From Mytilinidion resinicola (taxonomy: Eukaryota > Ascomycota > Dothideomycetes > Mytilinidiales > Mytilinidiaceae), in assembly GCF_010093595.1 (NCBI RefSeq), contig NW_022985442.1, positions 138,046-202,045 of the forward strand: a stretch of DNA of 64,000 bases, read 5' to 3'. The position numbers were made by a program, and so were the translations under genes. The notes beneath the pieces are model-generated. The model worked only from the letters and a program-made list of their open reading frames with translations, searched no databases and had not been told where the DNA came from. Positions within the stretch are counted from its first letter, which is position 1. Every line of letters starts with the position of its first letter. Shown piece after piece: positions 22,042 to 34,764 of this stretch.

Positions 22042-22959
22042 CTACCCCTCCCTCCTCACCCCAAAAAAGTAATTCCCCCACCCCTCCCCCCCAGGCACCT
22101 CCCTCCACCCCAACCCCGGCACATACACGCACCCTATGGTCCTCATCTCCCCCCACCCCTCCCGCTTCTCAAACCACTCCCGCACCTCCCCCTCATTCAC
22201 ATACTTCCGCCAGTCATGCGTCCCTTTCGGCACGATCCCCAGCACATCCTCCGCCATCACATTCGTCACCGCCCAGCTCGTCCACGTGCGCGCGATCGTC
22301 GACAGCACCAGCCAGCCCCCCGGCTTCACGTGCGGCATTAGCTTCCCCAGGAACTCGGAGGGGGAGTTGACGTGCTCGAGGACTTCAAAGAGCGTTACGA
22401 TGTCGAACTGCTCCGCTTCCGTTTTCGGTAGAGGCAGAGCTTCGATCCCCTCGTTCCGGTATGTCAACTTCCCCGTAGACATGAGGATCGGGTCGCGGTT
22501 CTTGTGCGCCTCCGCGATCGCGAGCACCTCGGACGAGGGGTCGATGGCCGTGACAGAGCTTGTGTGTGGCAGGCGGGCCGCGCTTTCGGCGAAGATGCCG
22601 CCGCCGCAGCCGACGTCGAGGTAGCGGTAGGTTGTTGGGTGCGAGTTTGAGGTAGGCGAGGGGACGGAGGCCAGGCAGCGGGTTATGAAGGTGTGGCGGA
22701 GCGGGTTCATGAGGTGGAGGAGGCGGAAGGGGCCGTGGGGGTCCCACCAGCTGCTGGCGAGGGCGTTGAAGTGCGAGACTTCTGTGGGGTCGACGGAGGA
22801 GGTCGAGGAGTAGCGGGTGGAATCATGGCGGAATCGGGGCGGTAGGACGGGTTGCTGGGAGGGTCGGGGATGTGTGGGGGTGCGGAGGGCGGAGGTTGTG
22901 GATGTTCTGGGTAGCTTTGAGAGAGCTCTGAGAGGGTTGAGTAAGCGTGGAGAAGGCAT
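22042..22959 (-). CDS. COQ3: Ubiquinone biosynthesis O-methyltransferase, mitochondrial
   Basis: Single exon, 305 aa. The N-terminal ~55 residues are Arg/Ser/Thr/Pro-rich without acidic residues, as in a mitochondrial presequence. The COQ3/UbiG landmarks follow: FNALASSWWDPHGPFRLLHLMNPLR at 64-88, SAM motif I YLDVGCGGG at 113-121, the Asp-ending second strand in TAIDPS, and FEVLEHVNSP. It performs both O-methylations of the quinone ring, using S-adenosylmethionine, in the inner-membrane CoQ synthome. A minus-strand-only C-terminal tail ends in VRREG. Confidence 0.95.
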   Translation of the reverse strand: MPSPRLLNPLRALSKLPRTSTTSALRTPTHPRPSQQPVLPPRFRHDSTRYSSTSSVDPTEVSHFNALASSWWDPHGPFRLLHLMNPLRHTFITRCLASVPSPTSNSHPTTYRYLDVGCGGGIFAESAARLPHTSSVTAIDPSSEVLAIAEAHKNRDPILMSTGKLTYRNEGIEALPLPKTEAEQFDIVTLFEVLEHVNSPSEFLGKLMPHVKPGGWLVLSTIARTWTSWAVTNVMAEDVLGIVPKGTHDWRKYVNEGEVREWFEKREGWGEMRTIGCVYVPGLGWREVPGGEGWGNYFFGVRREG

Positions 22960-23624
22960 TGTTGAGGGTGGGAGGTTTGAATGTTATGTGTGAGATTCTG
23001 TGGTCATGGCCGGAGCATTGTTCGAAACGTGGGTGTTGAGACGAGTTATGGTCGTGGCCGTTGTCGAGCGTACAGCGCAGCTGACGTGGCCCTGCAGGTC
23101 AGATAAGGTATATCATATATAACCTTGCCCTTCTTTCCTAAACCTAGAATTAAACTGGAGGAGGGAGGTCGGGTGAGGTGTTGAGGCCTTGGATTGTGTG
23201 CCGAGCCAGGTCAGCCGAGGTTGTGGGCCAGGTCAGCTGAGCTGCGTCCTGGCCGTTGTCAAATTGTTCGAGTCCATGATGCTGGCGCATGGACCAAACC
23301 GCTAGCATGGTGCAGGGGTAACTTAGCTTTCTGATGCCAAGTTAATTCAGATCCCATATATCCAAAAAGATTAGCAGAGGATCCTTCACGATGCAGATGC
23401 AGTCACAAGAGAATACTGATTACAGTCAAATTGTGCCTTCAAGCTATGTCTAGCTTCTATAAATCAACCGCAAAAGGTGCAGCCCCTCTCGTTGCAGCAC
23501 AAGCTTCTGTCTATTCATCAATTTGGGACCCCGTTTGTAGGCCTAGTAGGGTATCTTTTAACCCCTCGAAATCAATTCCCGGGTCTCATCCAAACGCCGA
23601 CGCTATGCAGTAAATGAAATGGCT
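22960..23624. other. Intergenic: COQ3 promoter and TFA2 3' flank
   Basis: No gene seen. There is a small direct repeat of GCCAGGTCAGCYGAG near 23203 and 23226, and GGCCGTTGTC recurs near 23057 and 23250. A 60-aa frame at 23431 is not convincing. Confidence 0.45.
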
Positions 23625-24437
23625 TTACTTCCTCTTGTGGGAATAGTCCTTCAAGATGGAAGCCATGTGGATGTTGGTCTGCTTCCCGCCCTTCCTCGGA
23701 GCCTTTTTCTTCTTCTCCTTCGGTTTCTCCTTCACAGCTGCCCTCGCCTCACTGGCCGGCTTTAGGCCTGCGGCGAGTAGCTTCGTGCGGAGCTCGTCCG
23801 GGTTTGCTGGTAGTTGAATCTTGTGCCACTCGCCCAGGAAGTCTGCGTCCAGGGAGTGCATCAGCGTGGGGTCGTTGATCCAGACTGTGCGGGCACTGCC
23901 GTCCTTCTTGTTGTGGGTGACCAGCAGTTCCTTCTTTGCTTCCATGGCGGCGATAGCCTCGGGAGCGTCTGCCCAACCATCCTTCAGGTCCTTGACCGTG
24001 ATACCACAAGCCGACTGCTGGTTCTGCAGGAAGCCCTTGAGCTGCTCGGGCGTCTTCACACTACTCTTGGGCTTGTAGCTGTATGTGTCCCTCTTCGCGT
24101 TGTACTGGACTTTCTGCGTAGTCGGGTTTTGCAAGACGCTGATAAGGCGGTTTCGAACATCGGTATCGTCGTACGCAATATTCAAGTAGTCGGTGATCTC
24201 CTTGAAGGTCAAGGGACGGCCCGATTCGCGGAGAAAGCTGGTCGCATAGCCGACCTGCGTGAAAATGTGGAGGCCGGTGCCGGTTTCGCTAGGCTGGGAG
24301 TAGACAGTCGAGGCCGAGGGCTTTATGGCGTCGGCCGGGCGCTTGCGCTTGGTGCCGCTGCTGGAGGCATTCGAGGGTGTCGGAGAGGGCACAGAGAGGT
24401 TGGCCGGGACGGCAGAGGACGTCTTGAGGGAGGACAT
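23625..24437 (-). CDS. TFA2: Transcription initiation factor TFIIE beta subunit
   Basis: Single exon, 270 aa from the first in-frame ATG at 24437 (MSSLKTSSAV). The frame is open to 24533 but with no ATG, so a short upstream exon is possible. The N-terminal ~60 residues are Ser/Pro-rich with a KRKRPAD basic patch. A TFIIE-beta winged helix follows (TGLHIFTQVGYATSFLRESG through NRLISVLQNPTTQKVQYN), then a second winged-helix half (YKPKSSVKTPEQLKGFLQ) and a Lys-rich tail with EKPKEKKKKAPRKGGK. With TFIIE alpha it recruits TFIIH to the Pol II preinitiation complex. Divergent from MLP1. Confidence 0.93.
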   Translation of the reverse strand: MSSLKTSSAVPANLSVPSPTPSNASSSGTKRKRPADAIKPSASTVYSQPSETGTGLHIFTQVGYATSFLRESGRPLTFKEITDYLNIAYDDTDVRNRLISVLQNPTTQKVQYNAKRDTYSYKPKSSVKTPEQLKGFLQNQQSACGITVKDLKDGWADAPEAIAAMEAKKELLVTHNKKDGSARTVWINDPTLMHSLDADFLGEWHKIQLPANPDELRTKLLAAGLKPASEARAAVKEKPKEKKKKAPRKGGKQTNIHMASILKDYSHKRK

Positions 24438-24921
24438 GCTGTCGGCCTGGGTGAGGTGCTTGACGGCAGCTCTTTCAGCGAGCGAAGGCAGCTCTCGCGC
24501 AGCTGTCGATGGCCAGGACCGTGGCGGAGACAAGGTCAGAGCAGTCCCAGAACGGGGCCAGCGTCAGGTATCGAGGGCGCACCGGTGGTTAGCAGACGGT
24601 GGTTGTGGTGTGGGTGCGTGACTGAGGGAGGTTGTGGGTTGTGTGGAGGGACGCTTGGACGGTTGCGGCGAGAAGACGGCGGCTTATTTCTGGATTCACT
24701 AGCGGGTGTGCAGCCTTGCACAACAAGGCTTGGCGCCAGCCCTCGCTCGCGCCGGCCTGAAGTCGAGCTGCTCTTTCACGTCTTTGACATCCACGAACCC
24801 CCCCCAACAAGAGCGCCATTGTCGCCTCACCACCACCCTCCTTTCATTGCCTCTCCCCACCACACCCCCCTCGATCGCGGCCCTCGAGCATGACCTAGCT
24901 GGCCCTCACTTCCCTCTCACC
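24438..24921. promoter_or_regulatory. Shared divergent promoter, TFA2 (-) / MLP1 (+)
   Basis: 484 bases between two start codons that point apart. The MLP1 side is strongly pyrimidine-rich (24830-24920), with ACC before the ATG. No TATA box is visible, as expected for housekeeping genes. Long frames crossing it (up to 359 aa on plus) are antisense to TFA2 and were not accepted. Confidence 0.5.
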
Positions 24922-27900
24922 ATGGCGGCCGCAGCCGTGGACGTAGCCTACTTGGCCGTGTCGTTTGCGGTGCCCCAGTCGCAGATACAATCGCTACTCG
25001 ACGACCCCACCACCGAACTCGTCGCGTCCATCCTTTCCCAGATCGAGTCCAAGGCTCGCGAACACGACGACGTCAAGGCTGAGAAGCTCCGCATCGATGT
25101 GGAGCTAGAAAATGCTGTTCGCTCTGGAGACTCCCGCGCCAAAGCACTCAAGGCCTCCGTGGACAAAGGCCTCAAGGAGGTTGAACATCTCAGACGGAAA
25201 CTCAACGATGAAGGTATGTGCCCTCGTCCTCGCACTCAACACGCGTTTGCTGATGACCGTCTGTCATCCAGAGAATGCGCGCGCCCAACTCGAGACCGAG
25301 CTCCAGACCCTCAAGTCCTCTTCGTCCAACTCGACCTCCGAAGTCCAGGCGCTGCAGTCCCGAATCGCTCTTCTGGAAGCCTCCAACCGCGATGCGCTTT
25401 CCCTCGTTGAATCGAAATCCACGGCACACGACAGACTCGCAGATGAGCTCTCTGCACAACACAAGAAGACGCTAGCCCTTCGCCGAGAGGTATCTGAGCT
25501 CGGAGAGAAGAACCAAACTCTTGAGAATGCCTCAATGAGCACCAAGTTCCGCGAGCAGGCTCTCCAGCAAGAGGTCGACCTTTTGAAGAAGAACAATGAC
25601 TGGTACGAGGGCGAATTGCAGACGCGCAATTCCGACCACGCCAAATTCCGCAAAGAGAAGCTTTCCAGGATATCTGAGCTACAGCGACTGAACGAAGACG
25701 CCACCCAGACTATCGAGTCCCTCCGCCGTACCGAGACCACTCTGCGAAACCGACTGGAAGAGGTCAATCAGAAGGCCGAGGAAGGCTTCACCAAGATACA
25801 GCAGCTCGAGGAGGATAGGCTCAAGATGCAGGAGTCTTTCCGTGCTGAGTTGGATAGTGCTCACCGTCTTGCCAATCTCCAGAAGCAAGGCGCAGACATG
25901 GCCAAATCACGCTTGCAAGAAGTTCAATCCGAACTGGACGACAAGAATGACTCTGCGGCGGAGGAAATTGGCACTTTGCAAGCTGAAGTTGTGACGGAGC
26001 AATCGCAGCGTCTGGCATTCGAAGCTAGAGTCGCAGAGCTTGAGCTTCAGGTGGAGAATCTAGAAGCCAACCTCACCGAGGCTCGCAATACGATCCAGGT
26101 ACCAGCTACACCAAGACGTGGTATCAATGGAACTCTTGGGACACCTGGCCGAAGTGCTTCCCCATTCGGTTCCCCTGCTGCTTCCCGGATGAAGTCCTTC
26201 ACGACCACACAGCTATACACCGAAAACAATGAGCTCAAAGGCAGAGTCGAGGCTGTCACCGCAAAATATGAAGAAGCTTCGAAGACTGTAAATGAGATGC
26301 TCCTTCAAATGGAAAATCTTGGTCCCGAGCTAGACGAGCTACGTTCAAACAACGACGAGCTCAATAATACCGTCGGGGAGCTCTCATCGCTTCTTGAAGA
26401 TGCCAACAAGGAACGTGAGCTGGCCCGGAGGAACGCCAGGAAGCTCCAAGGTGACTTGGACGGCCTCAACACCGACAGGAATCTGCTCCGTCAAGAGTCA
26501 CGAGACCTCAGCGCCCAGATCCAACGCCTCCTAGTCGAAGGGCAGGCCCGCGAAATGGGCCTAGAGTCTCTCGATTCTGCAACACAGACATACCTGGACC
26601 AGGTTGTCAATGGCGAGCTCCCCGTACCTGAGGAGATGTCAGCTACTGGCAAACTTATTAGTCGGAGGTTGGTACTCTACAAAGATGTGAATGAGCTGCA
26701 AGCAAAGAACAAGGAACTCCTTCTAGGTCTCCGGGGTATGACCGAGAAATTTGAAGGCGCAGAAGCAGCGGCGCAAGCAGCAAGGATTGAGCAGGACCGC
26801 GAAGAGCTGGCAAAGTTACGAGAACAATGCGCGCGATACGAAGACGAGTTAAAGTCTCTGAACCACCGGTCACAGAGTTTCGCCCAGGAACGAGACATGT
26901 TTCGACGAATGCTAGCACATCGTGGCCAACTGCCAGAGGGCTCTGATCTTGCTTCCGTGTTCGGCCAGTCTATTGACGGTCGCGCAACCGCTACACCTCC
27001 CCCTGGCGACATGATGGAGAGCATCGAGCAGTCTCCACAGGCGCAGAATGCTTCGGACTACGCAAAACTGATCAAGGACATGACTAGCCATTTCGATGCC
27101 TACAAACAAGAGACCGCAACCGATCTCGCCTCACTCAAGCAACAAGTCGACAAGCTCGCGAAGGATAAGGGCGAATTGCAAACTGAGGTTTCACGATACA
27201 GCAGTCAGCTTACCATTGCGCACGAGCGTTACGAACTTCTTCAATCCAACTTCGGCATGCTCAAGTCTGAGAATGGAGAATTGCAGAAGCGCACGCAGTC
27301 TCTCCAGGAAGTCGCGGCCAGACAGGACCTCCTAACCCAGAAAACCGCGGAGGATTACACCGAAGCAAAGGCACTAGCCGATGGCATGCGTAATGAAAAC
27401 GCGAATCTGAAAGCCGAACGTGAGTTGTGGAAAAAGATTGAGGAACGTATCAGCGAAGACAACCGGTCACTCCTCGACGAGAGGGCTCGCCTCAACAAGA
27501 TGGTCAGCGACTTGCAGAATCTGCAAAACGAGCGCGAACTTTCGGACTCAGAGAATCGACGACGATTACAGAACAAGATTGAATCTCTGGAGACCGAACT
27601 TCAATCAGTGAAGCGAAAACATGATGACGAGCTTGAAGATGGGAAGAAGCTTGCATTGCGCCGAGAATATGAACAAGAGCAGAGCAGGACCAGAATCGAC
27701 GATCTTGTGAAGACCCTCGGGAACATTCGCGAGGAGCTTGTCGCTGCTAAAACCGAACGTGATCAGCTTCAGACTCGAGTCGACGAGATGAAGATTGAAC
27801 TTAGGACTGCCGAAGAACGAGCACATACTCTTCAGCCACGCCCAACACCTCGCACAAATGGCGCCAATGGAACCGCCGGCCCCACGATCAATGAGGATGG

Positions 27901-30900
27901 TCTCAGCAGGGAGCAGGAGCTTGCGCTCGAGATTTCAGACCTCAAGCGTGACCTTGAACTTGCGCGTGGCGAAGTTGAGACTACAAAGGTGCACATTGAG
28001 AGTTACAAGGGGATTGCACAAGCCTCGGAGGAAGAACTTGCATCTCTCAACGACACCTATGAGCAGTATCACGAAGAGACGGAGAGCACGATAGCCGAGA
28101 AGGACGCAAGAATCAAGGATCTTGAGCAACGGGTGGATGAGATCTCATCCGAGCTAGCAACTACGAACCAGGAACTTTCTGAAGTCCGACGTGCTCAAGA
28201 GGAAAGCGCCACCACATTCAACCAACAGAAGGAGGTTCTGGAATCGGAAATTATCCGACTCAAGGACGACTGCGAGCGCTATCAAGAAACGGCCAAGATG
28301 CATCAAGAGGACCTCAAGGCCCAAGCCGAGATTGCTAAGCAGGCTCAGCAAAGCTATGAGAACGAGCTTGTCCGACACGGTGAAGCTACGAAGACTCTTA
28401 GGACTGTGCGGGAGGAATACAACACCTTGCGGACCGAGGTTGCAGACATTAAAGCCCAGGGCGAGGCTGCTCGTACTACCTTGGCGCAAAGCGAAGAGCA
28501 CTGGAATGAAACACGACAACGGTACGAGCGAGAACTTGGTGAACTACGGACCCGAAACGAGGACATGAAGTCTCAAAACAAAATTCTACACCAGCAGCTC
28601 GAGAACGTCAGCTCGCAAATTGCAAGCTTGAAGCAGAGCCGAGTATCGATTGCTGGTGGCGAGGAGGATATCGCTGGCTCTCCATCTTCGGGGCTTGAGA
28701 GCCTCCAAGAGGTTATTCGATACCTCAGACAAGAGAAGGAGATTGTTGATGTTCAGTACGAACTGTCTATACAAGAAGCTAAGCGACTGAAACAGCAACT
28801 TGACCATGCTCAGAATCAACTTGACCAGACTCGCGAAAAGTTGAATTCGGAACGCCAGACCCAGGCCGACAAGGAGCAGAACGCGCTCAGTCACAGCAAA
28901 CTTATGGAAACTCTTGAGCAACTCAATCTGTTCAGGGAAAGCAGCGCTACTCTTCGCAACGAGGCGCGCCAGGCGCAGGCTCAACTGGCTGAGAAGATGA
29001 AGGAGGTCGAGGACCTCGTGAGCCAGATTCAACCTCTTCAAACCCGTGTGCGCGAACTCGATAACGCACTCGAGACCAAGAACGGAGAATATGAGCTTCT
29101 GGAACAGGACCGTGATAGGTATCAGAAGCGAGCTCAAGACATTCTGCAGAAGTACGATCGAGTTGATCCCGCGGAACTCGAGGAACTCAAGTCTCAACTC
29201 AAAACTCTTCAGACAGAACGCGATCAAGCTGTGACGGAGCTTCAACCACTGCAAGAGCAGTTGAACGGAGTAGAGGAGCGGATCCGTGTCGCGACCGAAG
29301 CCGCGCTGGCTGAACAGAAGGCGACGTTCGACGAGCGGAGGCAGAAACTGGTAGACCAATCCAAGAGTAGGGACAAGGATAATCGCGTTATTATCAATGG
29401 TCTCAAACAAGAGCGTGAGGGACTGCAGCAGCAGATTGCCGAGGTCAAGACAGAGCTCGAAACAACCAAAACTGCGCTAGAGGAAGCACTTGCAAATGTG
29501 AAGCCCACGGACACGTCTATGGATAATTCGGAAGAGGGTCAGGTGGATGAAGGCAGTGCGACTGGTTTCTCTCTGGAGGAGAAAGAGGCCCTCCAAGCTC
29601 GTATCAATGAAGCCGAAGGCAGGGTGAACCAGGAGGCTAACAGAGCTGTCAACCTTCACATACAAGTCGATGCACTCCAAGGGCGCGTTCGGGAATTGGA
29701 AAACCAGATCGTAAGTGAAGTAGAAGAATTCGAAAGGCAACTTTGCTAATTCAACTCCAGGCTGAACTCCACCAACGGGTTGCTACCGCCAATACTGAAG
29801 TAGCTGAAGCCAAGGCCCAGAAGGCTCAGCTGGAGGTCCAGGTTCAACAGCTGCAGGCACAAGTACCTCCACCTGCCAACCAGGACACTAACGGAGACTC
29901 TTCGGAAGAGATCGAGAAGCTCAAGGAAGAGCTCGCGATTACTCGGAAAGAAGCAGATGATCTGCGAATCAATGCTGCAATCGCGGCGGCGACCAGCGCT
30001 CCTTCTGATAGCACTAAATCTATCACCGATCAAGTTGCCGAACAGGTGGCTCTCATTCGCACGGAACTGGAGGCTGCACAAATCGAGAAGATCCAGGCGG
30101 CCGAAACACTTTACCAGAGCCGGACAGAGAAGATGAAGAATTCTCTTCAATCTAAGCTCAAAGATGGCAAGGAGACTATCAAACAACAACTGCAACAGGA
30201 GCATGAGGACGCTATGGAGCAACTCCGATCAGAGCATGAAGCGGCGATCCAGCAATTGAACACGGAGCACCAAGCCGAGATTGCCACCCTCCATGAGGAA
30301 GCTCGACTGCTAGTACAGAAGGGTGCCGAAGACCAGCCTGCAAAGACGGAGCAAGACAAAAGTGTAGATGGCGCTGCGGCGGAATCAGCGGATGGTCCTG
30401 AGAAGGAGCCTATCGCCTGGGATGCTCCAGAATCAGTCATCAAACATTTCGTGTCTAACCACCCTGTTGTGAAGGAGATTCTCATCCGCAACGTCCAGAA
30501 GAAGCTTGCGCAGGAGAAGGAGGCCGCCATAGCCGAGGCGATTGAAGAACAGACGAAGGTCGCTGAGGCCAAAGAAAAAGAACTCAATGACACCTACACC
30601 AAGAAGATCAATAACTACGAGATGGATTTAAAGAAGGCCAATCTCAAGGGTGGCATGCTTGAGAATATAAGGGCTCGAATCTCTGTTGTCCAGCAAGCGG
30701 CAAAGGAGACCCCAGAACGACCTGTTGGTGAGGTGTGGGCCATCGCAGAGAAGGCGAAGCCACCCCAGGCCAAGCCAGGTCAAGTCGCACAGGCAGCGTC
30801 GGCTACGCAGATGGCGGTCCCTGCCCAGCCAGCACCTCTGGCTCCGTCTGCGTCTTTGACTAAGCCTACGGAATCAACACAGTCTGCGCAATCGACACAG

Positions 30901-31749
30901 GCTGTGCCGCCGACTCCACCTCAGCAGCCCATCGCCAACCAGCCTGCGTCGCACCTACAGCCTCCAACCGGCCCACACGATCCTAGCCAACCGTCGCCCA
31001 CTGCATTTGGACAACCAGGGTTCGGTCAAGCTCCCCAGGGCAGCTTCGCCCATCATGCATCCGCCCAACCACAAAACCCCTTTGCAAACCGCCCGGGTTC
31101 CTTTGGCCAAACCAATATCCCGGGCCAAAACCGCCCCGGTTCCTTCGGCCAGCCACTACCATCTCAGGTCCAACCCAACCTCTTTGGCCAGCAACCAAAC
31201 ATGGCACCGACGATGCCCGGCTACAACAACCAAGCCAACATGGGCCGTGCTAGCCCTGCCTTTGGCGGCCTGATGCCAAATCCAATGATGCAGCAGCAAA
31301 ACCCCCTACGATCCAACTCGCCTGCGAACCAGCAACAGCAGCAGTTCCCGGGCCAGCAAGCGAACCAGTTCCGACAGCATCTCGGACAGAGCATGCAGAC
31401 TGGTATTCCACGCGGGGGAGGTCTGCCAAGACCGGTTGGTCGTGGACAGCAACAGCAACAGAACCAGAACCAAGGCGGTAATCAAAACCAGAGCCAACTC
31501 CCCCGCGGCGGACGACGAGGCGGAGGAGGACGCGGTAGTCAGCAGCAGCATATTCAGACCGGCAACCTACCGCAAGGGCCAGCGGCGCAGAACAGTCCAA
31601 AGGGGTCGATGAACCCGGCGGCTAGGCAATTCAATCCTGGTAGTAGTGGTGGGAGTGGGATGAAGAGGCCACGTGAAGACGGAGACGGCACAGATGGCGG
31701 GCATCAAGGGGGAAAACGGGCGCGCGGAGGCGCTGGCGGTGCGAACTGA
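24922..31749 (+). CDS. MLP1: Nuclear pore basket nucleoporin, MLP1/TPR family
   Basis: Three exons, 24922-25213, 25272-29710 and 29761-31749, giving 2239 aa, the largest gene here. Both introns are short (58 and 50 nt) and phase-consistent. About 1-1670 is almost continuous coiled coil, rich in Glu, Gln, Leu and Arg, with small breaks near residues 370-410 (PATPRRGINGTLGTPGRSAS) and 945-960 (PRPTPRTNGANG). The last ~370 residues switch to Pro/Ala/Gln-rich sequence with GSFGQ/GFGQ-type repeats, then Gln/Gly/Arg-rich sequence with an RGGRRGGGGRG box and a KRPREDGDG signal-like patch. This is the TPR/Mlp plan: filaments of the nuclear basket that handle mRNP quality control. Encoded divergently from TFA2. 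Confidence 0.95.
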
Positions 31750-32897
31750 GCGAGCGGAATCTACGAGCGGAGACTGACTGTACTTTTACGCATGGGGCTA
31801 GAGCTATAGGGCACGGACTGCCCTGCCGATGCGATGCTATGCATTCTCCTTTGTCATATGGTGGTGTTTTGAGTTTTTAGTTCTTTTCCTTTGTCAACGC
31901 ACTGGGGAGAGAACGAGTCTCTGGGTCTGAGCCGTCTGGCTGGGGAAATGGGATAAAAGCATTTCCGATCGAGGGATGTAGTATAGGGACTTCGGCTCTG
32001 CTATATTATAAGGTAGATTTGAGTACATTTGGTGTTTAATTAATTGCAACATGTGAGATACGTAATTGGGCGGATTAATGTGTCTAGAAATGGCATGCTC
32101 GAACTCTGGGGATAAACAGCCACGGGTGTCTTCAAACAACTACCTGGGCTGTTAAAACCATGCTAATACAGCTCTGATTCCTGCCGTAGGGTGGAAGATG
32201 GAAGATTGTTTAGTTCACAAGCTTGTGGAGTTTGCATCTCAAGTTCTAAATGGGAATATGCCAGAGGGGCGTTAAGCAGCTCAACACACTGCCAAAAAAG
32301 CTGCTTAATCTACACTTTCCCAAAAATAAAACAACGGTTCCACGAATGAAGCCAGTCCCAGCTTTACGGTCGGCGCCTAGCCGCCCAATAAGCACCGCCC
32401 GATGTTTATATTGGCTGCTCGCAACACCACAGCAGGCGGTTAAACTCTTTCTGGGTAAATTTAGACGTTGCCGGGGTAGCGGTGCGGGAAGAATCATTGG
32501 CGCTATTGGACCTGCATAGGCCTGCGCTGGCGTGGAAAGTGTAGCGCTCGAGAGAGATGGTGCAGAAGACGGTAACATCTTCCGTGCAGATTTCTTTTCT
32601 ACCACAACCAAGAACTGCCAATCTGCTGTCTTCTGCTTTGGGCCCTTGGCCCCATTCTGACATTCGTCTGCGGGGTCGTTTCCACGGCGCTTACAGATCC
32701 CTACCTCTGCCACCCCACCACCTTCAGCTCCTTCGCAGGCCACTGAGGCTGAGCACTGCACGAGACCCTCCATCACTATCTTTCCGTTCGTTTGTTCATA
32801 TTGTTTGCTGTCCCTCTCCCTTCTCTTAGCTCTCGACGCTTTTAGCACGCCTCAATCTTCATCAATAGCCCCCACCAACTAGCCATCATCATCCATC
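31750..32897. other. Intergenic between MLP1 and AIM24
   Basis: MLP1 3' flank followed by the AIM24 promoter. A 200-aa minus frame at 32246-32848 has no recognisable features. The last ~200 bases are C/T-rich, ending in a CATCATCATCC run before the ATG. Confidence 0.5.
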
Positions 32898-34371
32898 ATG
32901 TCTTACGGCGGCCCACCACAGGGAAGCCCTCCGCCACAAGGCAACTACTATCCTCGTGAGTACAAGTACGCGTAGAGAAGGGACGATATGGAGCTTACAG
33001 ACATGCAGCTCCTCCAGAGAAGAGCGGCGCATATCCTCCTCCAGCAGGTAATCCGATCCATCCGCACCATCATCCCTCAACTTCACGGCTAATATTCCCT
33101 AGACCACGGACAGCAACAGCACTTTGCGCCTCCTCCGCAGCAAGGACAAGGGCAATTCAACTATCCACCTCCTCCTTCGGGTGGACAATCGCAGCACCAA
33201 TACGCACCTCCTCCGACCTCGAGTCCACCGGCGCAAAACTACCCCCCTCCACCTCAGCAGCAACATCAGCAGTCATACGATAATCGCGCCTCATTCCCCC
33301 CACCAGGCCAGCAGCCACCACAGCAACAACACTACGCGCCCCCTCCTGGCGGCAACGCCCCACCCACGTCCGGCTACGGAGCTGCTGCGCCGACTCCCTC
33401 TCCCCAGCCCCCTGCTCAGACTGTCAATATGAACTCTCCAGGCCAGCTACAAGGCGGCGCACCACCAGCAGTACACTTCGTGGGAGCGGCCAGTGCGACC
33501 GCAGATGATGTGGGAACTTTCAATGGCGGAAGCTACAGGATTAGCCACCGTGATACGAACACTATTTTGACGGTACAGTTGGCGATGGGATGTCCACTTG
33601 TAGCAAAGCCAGGTATGTTCGCCTCTCCAAGATAGCCTCCAATCTCTATCAGTTAGGGAGTATGCTGATGAGATCGTTTTCTAGGCGCCATGATCGCAAT
33701 GTCTCCCACCATCACCCTCAAGGGCCAAATCAAGTTCAGCATGAAGAAGCTGCTCGTTGGCGGCGAAATGAGCACTTCCACTTACACCGGGCCCGGCGAA
33801 CTGCTTCTTGCTCCAAGCGCCATCGGTGATATCACCAATATCCAACTCTCAGGCCGAGAACAGTGGTCTGTCGGCAAAGACGCGTTCCTTGCTGCGACTC
33901 AGGGTGTAGTCAAGGAGTACAAGAGCCAAGGTTTTGGGAAAGCCATGTTCTCCGGTGAGGGCCTCTTCGTGTACAAGATTTCAGGGCAAGGTATCATGTG
34001 GGTGACGAGTTTCGGTGCCATTATCCGGAAAGATGTAAGTCATCCCAGCGCCTCCTTCGTTGTTATCAAGAGTACTGACCATCCCTAGCTCCAAGAAAAC
34101 GAGAAATACATCATCGATAACGGTCACCTCGTTGCCTGGAACTGCAAATACGTCCTAGAGCGTGTGGCCAGCGGTGGCATCGTTTCCGGACTAACCTCCG
34201 GCGAAGGCTTAGTCTGCAAATTTACCGGTGCGTATACTTCCTCCTCATACATCTACCGCACTTGAACCGAAATGACCCCAAACAGGCCCTGGCACCGTTT
34301 TCATGCAGACCCGAAACCCACAAGCCTTTTCGATGTGGCTCGCTGCCAACGCTCAGCAGGCTGCAATGTAA
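32898..34371 (+). CDS. AIM24: AIM24 family protein with Pro/Gln-rich N terminus
   Basis: Six exons, 32898-32955, 33009-33047, 33103-33612, 33685-34034, 34089-34227 and 34286-34371, 393 aa, phases all consistent. The first ~165 residues are a low-complexity Pro/Gln/Tyr/Gly region (repeats such as [13 protein letters not shown]). From ~180 comes the AIM24 domain: [23 protein letters not shown], then [18 protein letters not shown], and [13 protein letters not shown]...[18 protein letters not shown]. The AIM24 fold is a TRAP-like beta barrel. Yeast Aim24 supports mitochondrial inner-membrane organisation; this one has no presequence and may act elsewhere. The small second exon (39 nt) depends on the GCAG acceptor at 33008. 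Confidence 0.88.
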
Positions 34372-34764
34372 ATTCTCAAACCACGAGAAACATGAAATAT
34401 GATATTTGATCTCTGCTTTTCTTTGGCTCACTTTTCTTTTCATTTAGTGAACGCCACCCGGCACTCGAGCAAACTGGTATGCACGTTTTTAGTAAGCATA
34501 AGCCTGGTCCTGGATGATTGCTCTTGTTAGCGGGGCTTTTCTGTGTTGGAGCGTAGCAGTAGGGTTTGAACGTTTGTCACCCATTTCTGTAGTTCCTTCG
34601 CTGTCTTAAAGGTAGTGTGTAGGTAGGTAGGAGACTGAATCAAACCATCCTCAATGACTCTCAAAACCGAATTTCTTCATTGTATTCGTTATCATTTATT
34701 CATCCCTGTCAGAGCCAATGTTCATCCCTCGTCAACTCCTAAACCTCCTCCCTCCCAACCCCTT
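34372..34764. other. Convergent 3' flanks, AIM24 and FAD oxidoreductase
   Basis: 393 bases between two convergent stop codons. Nothing coding is seen; only an AT-richer stretch and GTAGGTAGGTAG near 34620. Confidence 0.5.

Noticed and set aside
21708..22370. 220-aa Pro/Ser/Thr-rich plus frame
   Set aside because: Extends antisense into COQ3; low complexity from C-rich DNA.
23814..24893. 359-aa plus frame
   Set aside because: Antisense to TFA2, which has a clear TFIIE-beta match.
28586..29410. 274-aa Leu-rich minus frame
   Set aside because: Shadow of the MLP1 coiled coil: Glu/Gln/Lys codons read as Leu/Phe/Ser on the other strand.
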